A stretch of 64,000 bases of DNA, from the IMG/VR virus record IMGVR_UViG_3300021962_000066, positions 1 to 64,000 of that record; one strand, written 5' to 3'. Of this stretch, positions 13,413 to 22,364 are shown piece by piece. Each line of letters opens with the position of its first letter. The stretch's first letter is position 1. The stretch is from a virus. Below the pieces are notes generated by a model, which searched no databases, was not told the DNA's origin, and saw only the letters and a list, made by a program, of their open reading frames with translations. The translations under genes and the position numbers were made by a program.

Positions 13413-14415
13413 GATTCTGCGAGTTTCTTAGACCGGCTTGGTAATTCTGGTACTGTACAGGATCTTTTCTTAATAGCGCTTCTGCCTCCGGCCACACACC
13501 ATTAAGAAGCGAACTAGCATAACGTCCTGCGGCATAACCATTTGTCATTATCGTAGACTCTGCTTCCGGCCATCTACCTCCAATCATTTCTATAGCGTAG
13601 TCTACTGCTTCTGCTGGACGCTTTATTATGGTAAGCTCTGCTTCAGGCCATCTATCTCCAATGATGTCTCGAGCATAATCATGTGCAAGTACCGAATGTG
13701 TACTTATCAAATGTTCACCTTCAGGCCATCTACCCTGAATGACGTTTACAGCGTAATCATATGCAGTATAAGGTGACGATAGAGCGAAGACCGACATTTC
13801 CTGCTTAGTATAGGGAACGGATTGGAAAATCCTTTCCGGTAAGCTATATAATGATAATATCTTTTGGATATCTGCATCTTTGTTATCTTTATCTTTTATC
13901 TCTCCGTACTCGCCATCCTTACTCTTTAGAATTGCAAACTTCTCGATACCGGTTTTCGGCAGCACGAAGTATATAGTAAAATCATTATTTACATAGGTAT
14001 AAAACTGATTACCATCACCATTATCATCAATAATGTTTCCTAAATTATCCTTACTATCATCATAAGAGACACACCATTTAGCCTTTCTACCGTGCTTAAT
14101 TGAAGCCTCCTTTGTTCTAATAAGTAGCACTATGGCTTTGTCGTTCTCGAAAACATTAATAGCTCCCTTAGTTACCTTCTCGCGTTCCGTTGTTACTGCT
14201 CCTATTGCAGCTTCTAGCTCTTCTATGTTGTCGTAGGTAAATATATCTTTCTTTGCTAAAGTTCCTTCGACCTCGTTGAAGCGGTTAATGAGGGATCGCG
14301 CTGCAGGCTCATCAACACCGTACTTGGTGATTAAGCGCTGAACGTTTGCTTTTGATACTGCGAGCTCAGTAAGCAGTTTGTATGACTCCCAAATTAATTT
14401 GCAGTCGGTATTCAC
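13408..14415 (-). CDS. Late protein with WC module and RWPEAE repeats (335 aa)
   Basis: GTG start. N-terminus reads MNTDCKLIWESYKLLTE, one of the clearest LIWEAY-type peptides. Residues 100-180 hold a module with AKWCVS, a YTYVNND segment and IYFVLPK, similar in layout to part of the protein at 16,690. Residues 215-320 are four helical repeats of about 26 residues with the signature GRWPEAE. Repeats of this kind are probably an alpha solenoid for protein binding. Likely an internal virion protein; no enzyme motif. Confidence 0.7.
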   Translation of the reverse strand: MNTDCKLIWESYKLLTELAVSKANVQRLITKYGVDEPAARSLINRFNEVEGTLAKKDIFTYDNIEELEAAIGAVTTEREKVTKGAINVFENDKAIVLLIRTKEASIKHGRKAKWCVSYDDSKDNLGNIIDDNGDGNQFYTYVNNDFTIYFVLPKTGIEKFAILKSKDGEYGEIKDKDNKDADIQKILSLYSLPERIFQSVPYTKQEMSVFALSSPYTAYDYAVNVIQGRWPEGEHLISTHSVLAHDYARDIIGDRWPEAELTIIKRPAEAVDYAIEMIGGRWPEAESTIMTNGYAAGRYASSLLNGVWPEAEALLRKDPVQYQNYQAGLRNSQNL

Positions 14416-14447
14416 GTACTAATACTTAATAAGAGACACAAAAAAAA

Positions 14448-14481
14448 AACTAGAACTTATTACAGTTCTAGTTTTTTTTGT
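14448..14481. terminator. Bidirectional terminator
   Basis: AACTAGAACT (14,448-14,457), loop TATTAC, AGTTCTAGTT (14,464-14,473), flanked by A9 and T8. It would stop the leftward unit after the gene at 14,495. Confidence 0.85.
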
Positions 14482-14494
14482 CCTTTATATTAAA

Positions 14495-15010
14495 TTAAGC
14501 GAGTATGTCGTCAATGGCATTAGCATTGAGCTCTTTAGCTACTCTAATTGATCTGTGGCCTGAAGTCTTGCTCATGCCCATCTCATCTTTGATGATGTCA
14601 TTGTCGAGAAGTACCCGCTGAAGCACCCGTGCAGTAAAGCCTGCATTAGTCTTACCCATACCGATTCTGACAAGAATCTTAGCGATCTCAGCCTTCATTG
14701 CTTCGCGGTCACCCGGAAATACACTGTTCGGCTGAGCAGTAAGGAAATTAAGTAATGCAGCAGAAACTTTGGTACCTACGTCACCGTGAGATTCTTTGGC
14801 GAAGCCTTTAAGATAATAGTCGCCTACCCCCGCTTCAGCGTCTTTCGTGGCGCCACTTGTAGATTTAGGCTTCTTAAAAATATCAGGGCCCTTGGTCGCA
14901 AGTCCCGCTGCACCACCAGTAATCTCAGTAGGTGGCATATTTTCGGATATAACCTTACCAATCACCTTGGTGTAGGCTTCTGTAAGTGTCGCGCGCTCGT
15001 TATTAGTCAT
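14495..15010 (-). CDS. Late protein with targeting-like N-terminus (171 aa)
   Basis: Begins MTNNERATLTEAYTKVIG, an LTEAY variant of the shared peptide. Residues 25-70 are Gly/Ala/Lys-rich and flexible, the C-terminal 100 residues helical (KILVRIGMGKTNAGFTARVL). Unrecognised; probably an abundant internal or core protein because it has its own late promoter and terminator. Confidence 0.65.
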   Translation of the reverse strand: MTNNERATLTEAYTKVIGKVISENMPPTEITGGAAGLATKGPDIFKKPKSTSGATKDAEAGVGDYYLKGFAKESHGDVGTKVSAALLNFLTAQPNSVFPGDREAMKAEIAKILVRIGMGKTNAGFTARVLQRVLLDNDIIKDEMGMSKTSGHRSIRVAKELNANAIDDILA

Positions 15011-15019
15011 ATATGTAAT

Positions 15020-15027
15020 TATTTATA
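15020..15027 (-). promoter_or_regulatory. T4-type late promoter
   Basis: TATAAATA on the - strand, 9 bp before the start at 15,010. Confidence 0.8.
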
Positions 15028-15061
15028 CTTCGATTACTATTTATTTTTGTATAATGTCAAA

Positions 15062-15526
15062 TTAATAATAGGTTTCTATATAGCTAGCAATTACACTACC
15101 TGGAGATATAGCCATAATCGCACCGGTAAAATCAAGCGTAATACTCTGCCCGCCTGAGAGAACCATCCCACTATTTATAGTAAAAGTAGGGGCACTTACA
15201 CCTACTGTCATTGTAGTGCTGGCAGTATCATTATTTCTAATTATTACAGTTTTACGAGTAGATCGAGCTGCAAGAATAACGGATGCTGATGTGCTAACTC
15301 CGACCTGACCGTTGGCCATATAGGGAGCACCGATTGGTGAATTTACCTGGTACGTCAATAAAGCATGCCGATCGTAATATTCGTTGTAAGGGATTATATC
15401 AGGACGAATAACGGTAATTTGTGGGAATTCCGTGTTACCAGCTAAGATTGGTACATACGCCGATGGCTCCGATAAGGCGGGCTGATTAACCTTCCCGACA
15501 TTTAACTGAGATAGATTTAAACTCAT
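15062..15526 (-). CDS. Probable small virion surface protein (154 aa)
   Basis: 154 residues, Ser/Thr/Val-rich, beta-strand pattern throughout the C-terminal half (RKTVIIRNND, TMTVGVSAPTFTINSGM, GGQSITLDFTG), typical of phage decoration or fibre-tip beta sandwiches. No cysteine. The upstream TTAAGTACTTTT element is not a standard late promoter. Exact role unknown. Confidence 0.65.
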   Translation of the reverse strand: MSLNLSQLNVGKVNQPALSEPSAYVPILAGNTEFPQITVIRPDIIPYNEYYDRHALLTYQVNSPIGAPYMANGQVGVSTSASVILAARSTRKTVIIRNNDTASTTMTVGVSAPTFTINSGMVLSGGQSITLDFTGAIMAISPGSVIASYIETYY

Positions 15527-15569
15527 AAAAGTACTTAATGCATATTATCGATTTTTCGGTAAGGCTATC

Positions 15570-15577
15570 TATAAATA
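15570..15577 (+). promoter_or_regulatory. T4-type late promoter
   Basis: TATAAATA, 9 bp before the ATG at 15,587; no Shine-Dalgarno sequence fits in the very short leader. Confidence 0.8.
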
Positions 15578-15586
15578 ACTGTATAT

Positions 15587-16219
15587 ATGCTCACCGAGCA
15601 AAAGAATATATGGAGGCTGTACAACGAAGCTCGTCGAGTCGAGGGGGAAAAGGTACAAGGGCTAGAGAGATTTATCGAGTGGATTGACTTGGCAAAGGAG
15701 AGCGAAGTATCACCTGAACTGCTCGGAGACGTAATGTCAATAATAGAGCGTTCCGGTTGTCCGAGTATTAGGTTTGAAAAACTCCGAGGTGCTTTAGGCA
15801 TTAGTCTGACGACCGCATGCATAGTTAATAGTTCGACTCTTAGCGATACTATTCAGCAGCTATTCTATGTAATCTTTCACGAGATCGCTCATCAATACCA
15901 ATACACTAAACATGGTGAAGAATTTGCGGAGGCTGTATATTTTGGTAATGGTGACCCCAGGGTTGGTGCACGATTGCTACTTAAAATAGAAAATACTGCT
16001 GATCGGTATGCTTATAGAATTGTTAAGCATCTTTTCAAAAAGCATGGCTTACCATTCAATGAGAGGACTTTTTATCTATTATATAAACACCAGAGCCCTG
16101 AAAGTTTATCTACATATATTAATAGCCTAAGAAGTGCAATTAGTCAAAATAATTTAACTAATGTTCACGAGGTAAATGATTTGATTTATAATATGGTAAA
16201 GGGTAAATTAAAAGAATAA
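15587..16219 (+). CDS. Late zinc metallopeptidase (HExxH) with targeting-like N-terminus
   Basis: Zinc motif FHEIAHQYQYTKHG at about residues 101-114, and ENTADRYAYRIVK about 35 residues on, whose Glu could be the third ligand (gluzincin layout as in ImmA/IrrE-like or minigluzincin peptidases). The N-terminus MLTEQKNIWRLYNEAR resembles the IW-x-x-Y-type peptide of other late proteins, so the enzyme may be packaged and injected. Substrate unknown. First gene of a rightward late unit running to about 20.9 kb. Confidence 0.7.
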   Translation: MLTEQKNIWRLYNEARRVEGEKVQGLERFIEWIDLAKESEVSPELLGDVMSIIERSGCPSIRFEKLRGALGISLTTACIVNSSTLSDTIQQLFYVIFHEIAHQYQYTKHGEEFAEAVYFGNGDPRVGARLLLKIENTADRYAYRIVKHLFKKHGLPFNERTFYLLYKHQSPESLSTYINSLRSAISQNNLTNVHEVNDLIYNMVKGKLKE

Positions 16220-16223
16220 CTTT

Positions 16224-16679
16224 ATGAGATACACTGATGAACAAATATTTGACACACTACGTCAGCCGACAGGAATATTAACTGAATCTCACGTAGATAA
16301 ACTATATTCTGTAGATGTACCCGCAAGGCAAGTATACATTAAGTTAATAAATATACCGGAGGATGTATATGATGTAATTGTTGAAAATCAGTCGCGGGTA
16401 ATGATGTCGTATAAAATTGAATTTGAAGTAAGTAGCTGGGGCATACAACGGATGTTACTAACGCTGGAAGAGGTGGGCGAGTTTACCCTAGATTACTTAG
16501 TAATAGGTGCTGAGGGTGAGGAAGGCGTTATTGATTCTGAGACTATCGAGCCGGCAGCTAACCTTGCAACTACTATTAGCTTTACAGAGTTACCGGCTTC
16601 TGCTCTATCATTCAACTGGATCTTTACCGTAGACTACTCAACTAATACCGTTACTAGTATTAATGCAAAAAATAAATAG
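16224..16679 (+). CDS. Late hypothetical protein (151 aa)
   Basis: Starts 4 bp after the metallopeptidase gene. Acidic, beta-rich, with a short N-terminal helix ending RQPTGILTE. No motif recognised. Co-transcribed with its neighbours, so probably a virion or assembly protein. Confidence 0.6.
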   Translation: MRYTDEQIFDTLRQPTGILTESHVDKLYSVDVPARQVYIKLINIPEDVYDVIVENQSRVMMSYKIEFEVSSWGIQRMLLTLEEVGEFTLDYLVIGAEGEEGVIDSETIEPAANLATTISFTELPASALSFNWIFTVDYSTNTVTSINAKNK

Positions 16680-16689
16680 GATCATACCG

Positions 16690-18144
16690 ATGAATTTAAA
16701 CGAATTATGCGATAAATTTGCACCTGATACCAGTAAAATTTTACTTGAATTTTCGCCCGGGAAGACAGAGAGTTTAATAGCTCATTTTCTTGCCAAGAAT
16801 CCTAGTGTTACACGCGACACGATTGCATATGTCGTTAATAAATATAGCGAACTACTTAATGCTAATGATAACACCGGTCAGTCAGTTATATCGAATACAG
16901 ATGGTTCGCGTGATATAGATAATCTTATCGCTAAAAATGGAGGAAATGGGTGGTCGGCGTTACTTGAATTAATATATGATAATGCCTTTCCTACCGATCT
17001 GCCGGAAAGTCTTACCAAAATACCTGGTGGAGTATCTCTTATTATAGATGAAGGAGGAATTAAAGTTTATAGGGCTGAAACTCATAACAAGTGTATGGCC
17101 ATACGGCAAGTCATTTTTGAAATACCCGCCTTTAAGGCAGTATACGATAATCTACTCCCACCTCAGAGAACCAGTCAAGGAAAGCATCCGTTCGGTTGGT
17201 GTGTTACTTTCCCTGAAACTCATTATTATTCTTACAGAAGGGAGGGGAGCGGTGACACCCGATCGTTCTATTTTATAATTGACTCAAATCGCCCTGTAAC
17301 CGATCCCTGGTGTATCAGTGTAGTACAACCGAGACAAATGTATCCTGATCACCCTTTTATCACGGATATGAAAAATAGTTCGACTCCACCGTCTAATGGA
17401 ATTACTACGTGGGATTTTATTTACGACCTTTATCCAATTCTACGTAACCACCCACAGCTCCCGTATGATGAGATGCATCCAGCTGAACGATCAAATGAGG
17501 CGCTTGTGGGTAAGAATTACATATATCTACCTTCTGAAAAAACAAAAAAGGATCCGTATGTATACCGGTGGTATATGGCAAACCCTAATCTACCATTACC
17601 TATTGATAGGTTTTTAAACCTCAGTAGAGACTATCGGGACTCTTATATTAAAAGCAGAGCGTATAATGTGTATACGGGTAACCCTAACAGCGATTCAAAT
17701 TACAATGGCGGTAAACTATTTACCACACCGAGCGGGAACAGGGTTCTAAGTTTAAGAGAGGTTATTAGTGAACTTCGAGCAAAAAATCAACAGGGATTAA
17801 TAAGAAATATTGTAGCTCTATATAGCCACAATATTAATCATTATACACTAGAAATCGATTCAGACGGTTTACCTATAGTAACAGCTATAGGGGAATTGGC
17901 TGTAGTTAATGAACCGATTATTATCGAGAGATTACCTACCTCGCGTAAGTATATTTACGGTAAATTAATAAAGAGCAGCGGCACAGATGGGTTTACGCCA
18001 CTTATATATCATATACTTCAATCTAATATTAAAGTCCCTATCGACCCTGATACCTTAACAGATCCTGCCGATAAAGCTATATATGACGAAATGTTTACAG
18101 TTTTACAAGTATTGGTGCTTTACTATCTAAATAAGTCTATATGA
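16690..18144 (+). CDS. Late protein with WC module (484 aa)
   Basis: The ATG at 16,690 is preferred over 16,663 because it follows AGGA with good spacing and avoids overlap. Residues 150-220 carry GWCVTFPETHYYSYR and SFYFIID, followed by WCISVVQ, the same order as in the protein at 13,408. Other parts are unrecognised alpha/beta. The stop overlaps the next ATG (ATGA). A packaged protein is plausible, given the module shared with a targeting-peptide protein. Confidence 0.6.
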   Translation: MNLNELCDKFAPDTSKILLEFSPGKTESLIAHFLAKNPSVTRDTIAYVVNKYSELLNANDNTGQSVISNTDGSRDIDNLIAKNGGNGWSALLELIYDNAFPTDLPESLTKIPGGVSLIIDEGGIKVYRAETHNKCMAIRQVIFEIPAFKAVYDNLLPPQRTSQGKHPFGWCVTFPETHYYSYRREGSGDTRSFYFIIDSNRPVTDPWCISVVQPRQMYPDHPFITDMKNSSTPPSNGITTWDFIYDLYPILRNHPQLPYDEMHPAERSNEALVGKNYIYLPSEKTKKDPYVYRWYMANPNLPLPIDRFLNLSRDYRDSYIKSRAYNVYTGNPNSDSNYNGGKLFTTPSGNRVLSLREVISELRAKNQQGLIRNIVALYSHNINHYTLEIDSDGLPIVTAIGELAVVNEPIIIERLPTSRKYIYGKLIKSSGTDGFTPLIYHILQSNIKVPIDPDTLTDPADKAIYDEMFTVLQVLVLYYLNKSI

Positions 18145-19388
18145 TTACTACCGGATTAAATGTATTAGCTAATTTTTGTGAAAACGTTTACCCTGCAGAT
18201 TCGTTAGTCAATGAATCGTGGCATGGGCTAACGAAGGCTATCTTAAATACGGTATTAGACAGTCGCCTGACTACCCGTCAGGCAGACGCATTTGATGTTG
18301 TTAGTTTTCAAAATGCTCCTGAGGATACTGACTTAAAGACAAAATACCCTGATGGGCTTGTATATATTAATATACCTTATAATATGATCGATAAGGTGGG
18401 AATGCAAAAGTACGGTGCACATCACCCCGGTAAAATCATAGGTTATAATAATGCTAAGCAATATGCTCTAGTAATATTTTTTAATAGATTATATAGCACT
18501 GTAAATGTTAATATTTACAGTTATAAGTACCTATCACCTCTGACCGAGGAATTAATGGCAGCCGGGGCATCATATACAGTAAAAGGTTTGAAACAATTTC
18601 TAACGAGTAATTCTGGCTTACGGTTTACCGCAGGCAGAATTCGATTAGAAGGTAAACAACTCCTAGCTAAGAGTGTAGGTACTGCTGAATTCCCAGATTT
18701 GTATATAACGGTAACGTCTAGTATGACTAGCTTACGGCGGCCAATAGTAGATAAATTAAAAATAAACCTGCCAAATGGCTTTATGTTTGATAGAAATGGA
18801 CGTATTCCAGTTAGAGAGTTAACATTTGATTCTCGTGCAATATCTACCAGTGATATTTTAATTAAAATACAATCGGCTCTAGACAGTTATCATGATATTA
18901 TTGCACAAAGTATGTCGGTTGCAGCAGGTTTGAGGCTAATAAGGAATGCATCTAGTTATTATCCTGGTGAATCTACCGTTATAAATAATTTAGGGTCTCT
19001 GGTAATTACGCGTAGTGCTGGAGATAAATTTACAGGTATACAAGACTTTCTAGGGGATACATATCGGGCCGGAGCAGCTATAGGTATGCAATCATTTAGA
19101 GAGTTGATACCTACTAAGCTTATCAAACCGAAAGGAAAAATGACTACTATAACTGTTGAAGTATATAAAGATGTAAAAACTACTAAAGCCTTTCTTTTAG
19201 TGACGGTTCCCGAAGAAAATCCTATGGTGTTAACTCCATCAAGTACTGCGTATACATACTTGGCTAATATGATTAAGGACGAGGGTAAAGAACCAGAATA
19301 TACGACAAAATTAAAGAAAGCTTATAGCAAACTTACCAGTAACGGTAAAGAGCTATTTATGAAATATCTAGCACACCCTAACGCATAA
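18141..19388 (+). CDS. Late hypothetical protein (415 aa)
   Basis: Start overlaps the upstream stop by 4 bp, so the two are translationally coupled. Alpha/beta protein with no recognised motif, no membrane segment and a basic C-terminal helix. Probably partner of the preceding protein. Confidence 0.6.
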   Translation: MITTGLNVLANFCENVYPADSLVNESWHGLTKAILNTVLDSRLTTRQADAFDVVSFQNAPEDTDLKTKYPDGLVYINIPYNMIDKVGMQKYGAHHPGKIIGYNNAKQYALVIFFNRLYSTVNVNIYSYKYLSPLTEELMAAGASYTVKGLKQFLTSNSGLRFTAGRIRLEGKQLLAKSVGTAEFPDLYITVTSSMTSLRRPIVDKLKINLPNGFMFDRNGRIPVRELTFDSRAISTSDILIKIQSALDSYHDIIAQSMSVAAGLRLIRNASSYYPGESTVINNLGSLVITRSAGDKFTGIQDFLGDTYRAGAAIGMQSFRELIPTKLIKPKGKMTTITVEVYKDVKTTKAFLLVTVPEENPMVLTPSSTAYTYLANMIKDEGKEPEYTTKLKKAYSKLTSNGKELFMKYLAHPNA

Positions 19389-19396
19389 ATAATTAC

Positions 19397-19642
19397 ATGA
19401 AATTTAAAAAGCTATTTAGACGAGTATTGGAGCAGGCTACGCAACCTGCACCTGCACCTACAAAACCAAGTACGAGGCCTGGTCCTAGCACTATACCCGG
19501 TAGGCCGTCTAAAATACCGCGCCCGGTTCCTCCTTGGAGACCTAAGCCGGGTCATTACCCGAAACCGAACGCACTCGAAGAAAACGAAGAGGGTATGAAC
19601 CCACGAGTTGCAAAATTTTGGGCAAAAAGACAAAAAAAATAA
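19397..19642 (+). CDS. Small proline-rich late protein with targeting-like N-terminus (81 aa)
   Basis: MKFKKLFRRVLEQATQ at the N-terminus looks like a capsid-targeting peptide with an LEQ cleavage-type site, followed by about 35 residues with very high Pro/Arg content (PRPVPPWRPKPGHYPKP) and a basic end (FWAKRQKK). Probably an internal or core protein processed during head maturation; inference from the peptide alone. Confidence 0.6.
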   Translation: MKFKKLFRRVLEQATQPAPAPTKPSTRPGPSTIPGRPSKIPRPVPPWRPKPGHYPKPNALEENEEGMNPRVAKFWAKRQKK

Positions 19643-19645
19643 GTT

Positions 19646-20878
19646 ATGGCTAAGAAACTAACTAGAGAGGCTGTGGAAACGGGTAACGCTGGCCATCTTT
19701 TTGATCCCGAGAAAAAGCGCAATATAGAGCAAGGTGCGCCGGAGCTTGACCCCATTCTTCCTAATCTTGCCCCTGCTACGCAAAGCTACCTAGAAATGTT
19801 AACTACAAAGAGCTACGAAGATGTAATTGCAAAGCTTGAGAAGTATTCTGGTAGACCTGCAGCGCAGATGCGGTTACCGGATGTAATGTCAGGTGTAATA
19901 AACGCTTTGCAGCAAATTGCTACGTTTGAGCGAGGCAATGAGAAGAAATTAACTGCGTTGGCTCTAAAAGAGGTATTGTCTCTTCCTGAATTTGAGCTCG
20001 CTAAAAAGGAAGTTGAGGAAGGTGCTCTGAAGTTCGATCTTAGTCTAGGCGCTGATAAGCCGACTCTTAAAAATGCTCAAGAGGATCTTAGCGACGTTAT
20101 TACGCAATTAGAAATTAATGATCAACCGGATAATCCTGACGAACTGTCTGACACTGAAAAATTAGATCAACAGATGGCGACGGAAATAGACGAGCCGTTT
20201 CTTAGAAGAAAACTCGCACGGGTATTATTTCAAGGTAACGCGGTTAATAAGTTCTATCTGTTTAACATGCTAAAGACAGATCTAGATGAGATTAACCCTA
20301 ATTTAATAAATCTCTACGGAGTCTCTTGTGCATATATTCACGTGCTCTATTACGCAACTCCCGATAGTGTAATGCCAGATAATCCGGATGATGTACCTGA
20401 AGGCGGACTTCAGGGATCTTGCCAGGTAATTACTAATAGAGACGGCAGCAGAACGATTAAAGCTTCAGGTGCTAATCTACCCTATCTCATTCATGAGATT
20501 GTAAAGTGTATTTTTGATTATTTCTCTATGGATATTGCTCCTCAAGAAGTACTTGATAAGCAAACTCTAAGCGACGAAACGGTTGAGTTTTTATCAGGTC
20601 CTCAAGCTTATCTACTATTTAAACGGTTTATACCAGCGGACGATAATAATCAAAGATTGGTACCGTTTATATTTCGTAAGTTTTTACGTCTACCGATAGA
20701 TGAGATTAAGGAAGTAATGGCGGCTGGCGGAGGTGCAAGTAGAATTATGGCTCGTCTGATTAGAGACAGTAATGTCGAATATAACGATTATATACGCGGA
20801 CTCAGTACGAGTGACACAGAGGGCGGAGCCGAGCCTGAAGGTGATGACTCGGGAGATGAGTGGAAGCGGGGAGAATAA
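19646..20878 (+). CDS. Late hypothetical protein (410 aa)
   Basis: Mostly helical acidic protein, 4 bp after the Pro-rich gene. It contains LPYLIHEIVKCIFDYFS (around residue 275), a segment I have a sense of from uncharacterised proteins of T4-like phages. The C-terminus is acidic (EGGAEPEGDDSGDEW). Function unknown. Confidence 0.65.
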   Translation: MAKKLTREAVETGNAGHLFDPEKKRNIEQGAPELDPILPNLAPATQSYLEMLTTKSYEDVIAKLEKYSGRPAAQMRLPDVMSGVINALQQIATFERGNEKKLTALALKEVLSLPEFELAKKEVEEGALKFDLSLGADKPTLKNAQEDLSDVITQLEINDQPDNPDELSDTEKLDQQMATEIDEPFLRRKLARVLFQGNAVNKFYLFNMLKTDLDEINPNLINLYGVSCAYIHVLYYATPDSVMPDNPDDVPEGGLQGSCQVITNRDGSRTIKASGANLPYLIHEIVKCIFDYFSMDIAPQEVLDKQTLSDETVEFLSGPQAYLLFKRFIPADDNNQRLVPFIFRKFLRLPIDEIKEVMAAGGGASRIMARLIRDSNVEYNDYIRGLSTSDTEGGAEPEGDDSGDEWKRGE

Positions 20879-20939
20879 AAAGTAGGCTACAAAATACATC
20901 AGCCGTTGAAATCCTGCACCGGTATTGATAATTATTTAT

Positions 20940-21638
20940 ATGCCGACCGTACTACAGGATTTTAATACCAGTGCCCCTACTATTGCTGCTCTACGTAATA
21001 GTATTAGCAACTTCACTCTTATTACTTCGGGTATCCGTACGGAGATTAATGAGTTTTTATCTGATACGTACGGTGCAGGTAAAACATTAACCAGTTGGAC
21101 GAATGAAATATATAACTCTACTACAGGCGGCTGGATCGCTGATAGAGCGAGATTTTTAACCGCTACAGTCACCTCTTCTCCAATATATTATAGTGTAACA
21201 ACTGCAGTGACTGGTTATGTTTCGGTAGCGCCGCCAGTCTCATCCTTTGGAATTAGGCAGAAGCTTTACGGCAATTTAAGTCAATGGAGCATATCTCAGA
21301 GTATATCAGCCAACCCGGGTGCTAACCCGAACTTACTACCTGCAAGTGCTTTTGAGACTATTGATGTATATGCAAACGGTCCAATGATATTATCCGCGAC
21401 TCGAACTTCCCCCTCTACCCAGACTTATACCAAAGATCGATATGATTTCTATCTAAATGATCAGACCTTCCGGTTCGTCTGTAGCTATCTAAACGAAACA
21501 CCTCTTAACGTTACCCTAGGAGATCATTGCAGAGGTTTAATATACAGCTTAAGCGCTCTAGAAATGGCTAATACTTCTATGACTAACCAGATAGCTTTCG
21601 AAACAACAAAACAGACGCAGCTCTCACGGCTATTATAG
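20940..21638 (+). CDS. Late hypothetical structural protein (232 aa)
   Basis: A TTG at 20,925 extends the frame, but the ATG at 20,940 is more likely. Thr/Ser-rich with coiled N-terminal helix (10-50) and beta-like middle; resembles fibre or neck proteins in composition only. Unrecognised. Confidence 0.6.
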   Translation: MPTVLQDFNTSAPTIAALRNSISNFTLITSGIRTEINEFLSDTYGAGKTLTSWTNEIYNSTTGGWIADRARFLTATVTSSPIYYSVTTAVTGYVSVAPPVSSFGIRQKLYGNLSQWSISQSISANPGANPNLLPASAFETIDVYANGPMILSATRTSPSTQTYTKDRYDFYLNDQTFRFVCSYLNETPLNVTLGDHCRGLIYSLSALEMANTSMTNQIAFETTKQTQLSRLL

Positions 21639-21639
21639 C

Positions 21640-21807
21640 ATGCCTAGTAATAACCAAAATAAATCAGTAATGACTATCACCGCAGATCTCATTATTGATT
21701 TGTACTTGGAAGCAAAGAAACTTCCGCCGAAGCAGAGAGAAATAGCTATAGAAAAGATTAAAATATTGAGTAAGAACTTAGGCAAGACCGCCTACGTTGA
21801 TATGTAA
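21640..21807 (+). CDS. Small helical protein (55 aa)
   Basis: ATG two bases after the preceding stop opens a 55-residue frame, MPSNNQNKSVMTITADLIID and a charged amphipathic helix (LPPKQREIAIEKIKILSKNL). Tight placement in the operon and protein-like composition support a real gene. Function unknown. Confidence 0.65.
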   Translation: MPSNNQNKSVMTITADLIIDLYLEAKKLPPKQREIAIEKIKILSKNLGKTAYVDM

Positions 21808-21830
21808 TCTGATTAGTATTATTGTAATAA

Positions 21831-22286
21831 ATGCAGGCTCAATCGAAACATATTATCACTCACGAGACGTTTTTACAGTATGTAGATAAGATCTGTGAAT
21901 CCGTGAGAGGCTACAAGTTTGATACTATAATTGGATTAGGTAGAGGCGGCTATGTACCTAGTGTCTATATTTCTCATAGACTAGGTGTTAGTAAAGTAAT
22001 ATCTCTCGTAGCCAAGTCCTATACTGACGACAACACCAGAGGCAAGCTAAATTTTCTACAGGAACCAGTACTAACAGATAAGTGTAAGAGAGTACTGATA
22101 GTTGACGACATTGTCGATTCAGGAACTACCTTCAGTTTTGTACGAGATTGGCTCACCGCTAACTACCCTACAACAGAGGCGATCTTTGTATCTGTTGTTT
22201 ATAAAAAGCAGCTAATATTTCCTGATGTAATATGCGGTTACGTAGCGCCGTCTGACCAGTGGATCGTCTTTCCTTGGGAGATCTAA
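21831..22286 (+). CDS. Type I phosphoribosyltransferase
   Basis: 151 residues with the PRPP-binding loop VLIVDDIVDSGTTF (about 86-99), IIGLGRGGYVPS (34-45) and the usual hood-less small purine/xanthine-type length. Transfers phosphoribose to a base or acts in reverse; which base cannot be told. Nucleotide salvage genes are unusual inside a late virion unit, so a link to the nucleotide-sugar cluster 2 kb on is worth testing but unproven. Confidence 0.85.
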   Translation: MQAQSKHIITHETFLQYVDKICESVRGYKFDTIIGLGRGGYVPSVYISHRLGVSKVISLVAKSYTDDNTRGKLNFLQEPVLTDKCKRVLIVDDIVDSGTTFSFVRDWLTANYPTTEAIFVSVVYKKQLIFPDVICGYVAPSDQWIVFPWEI

Positions 22287-22364
22287 TACTTAGTTGACTG
22301 ATTTTGTTATCTACAATTGATAAAAATATATACTGGCATAAGTAATTACGAATTGTAATATAAT

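Noticed and set aside
20933-20940. TATTTATA just before the ATG at 20,940
   Set aside because: This is the late octamer in the wrong orientation: it would direct leftward transcription into the end of rightward genes, so it is not called a promoter.
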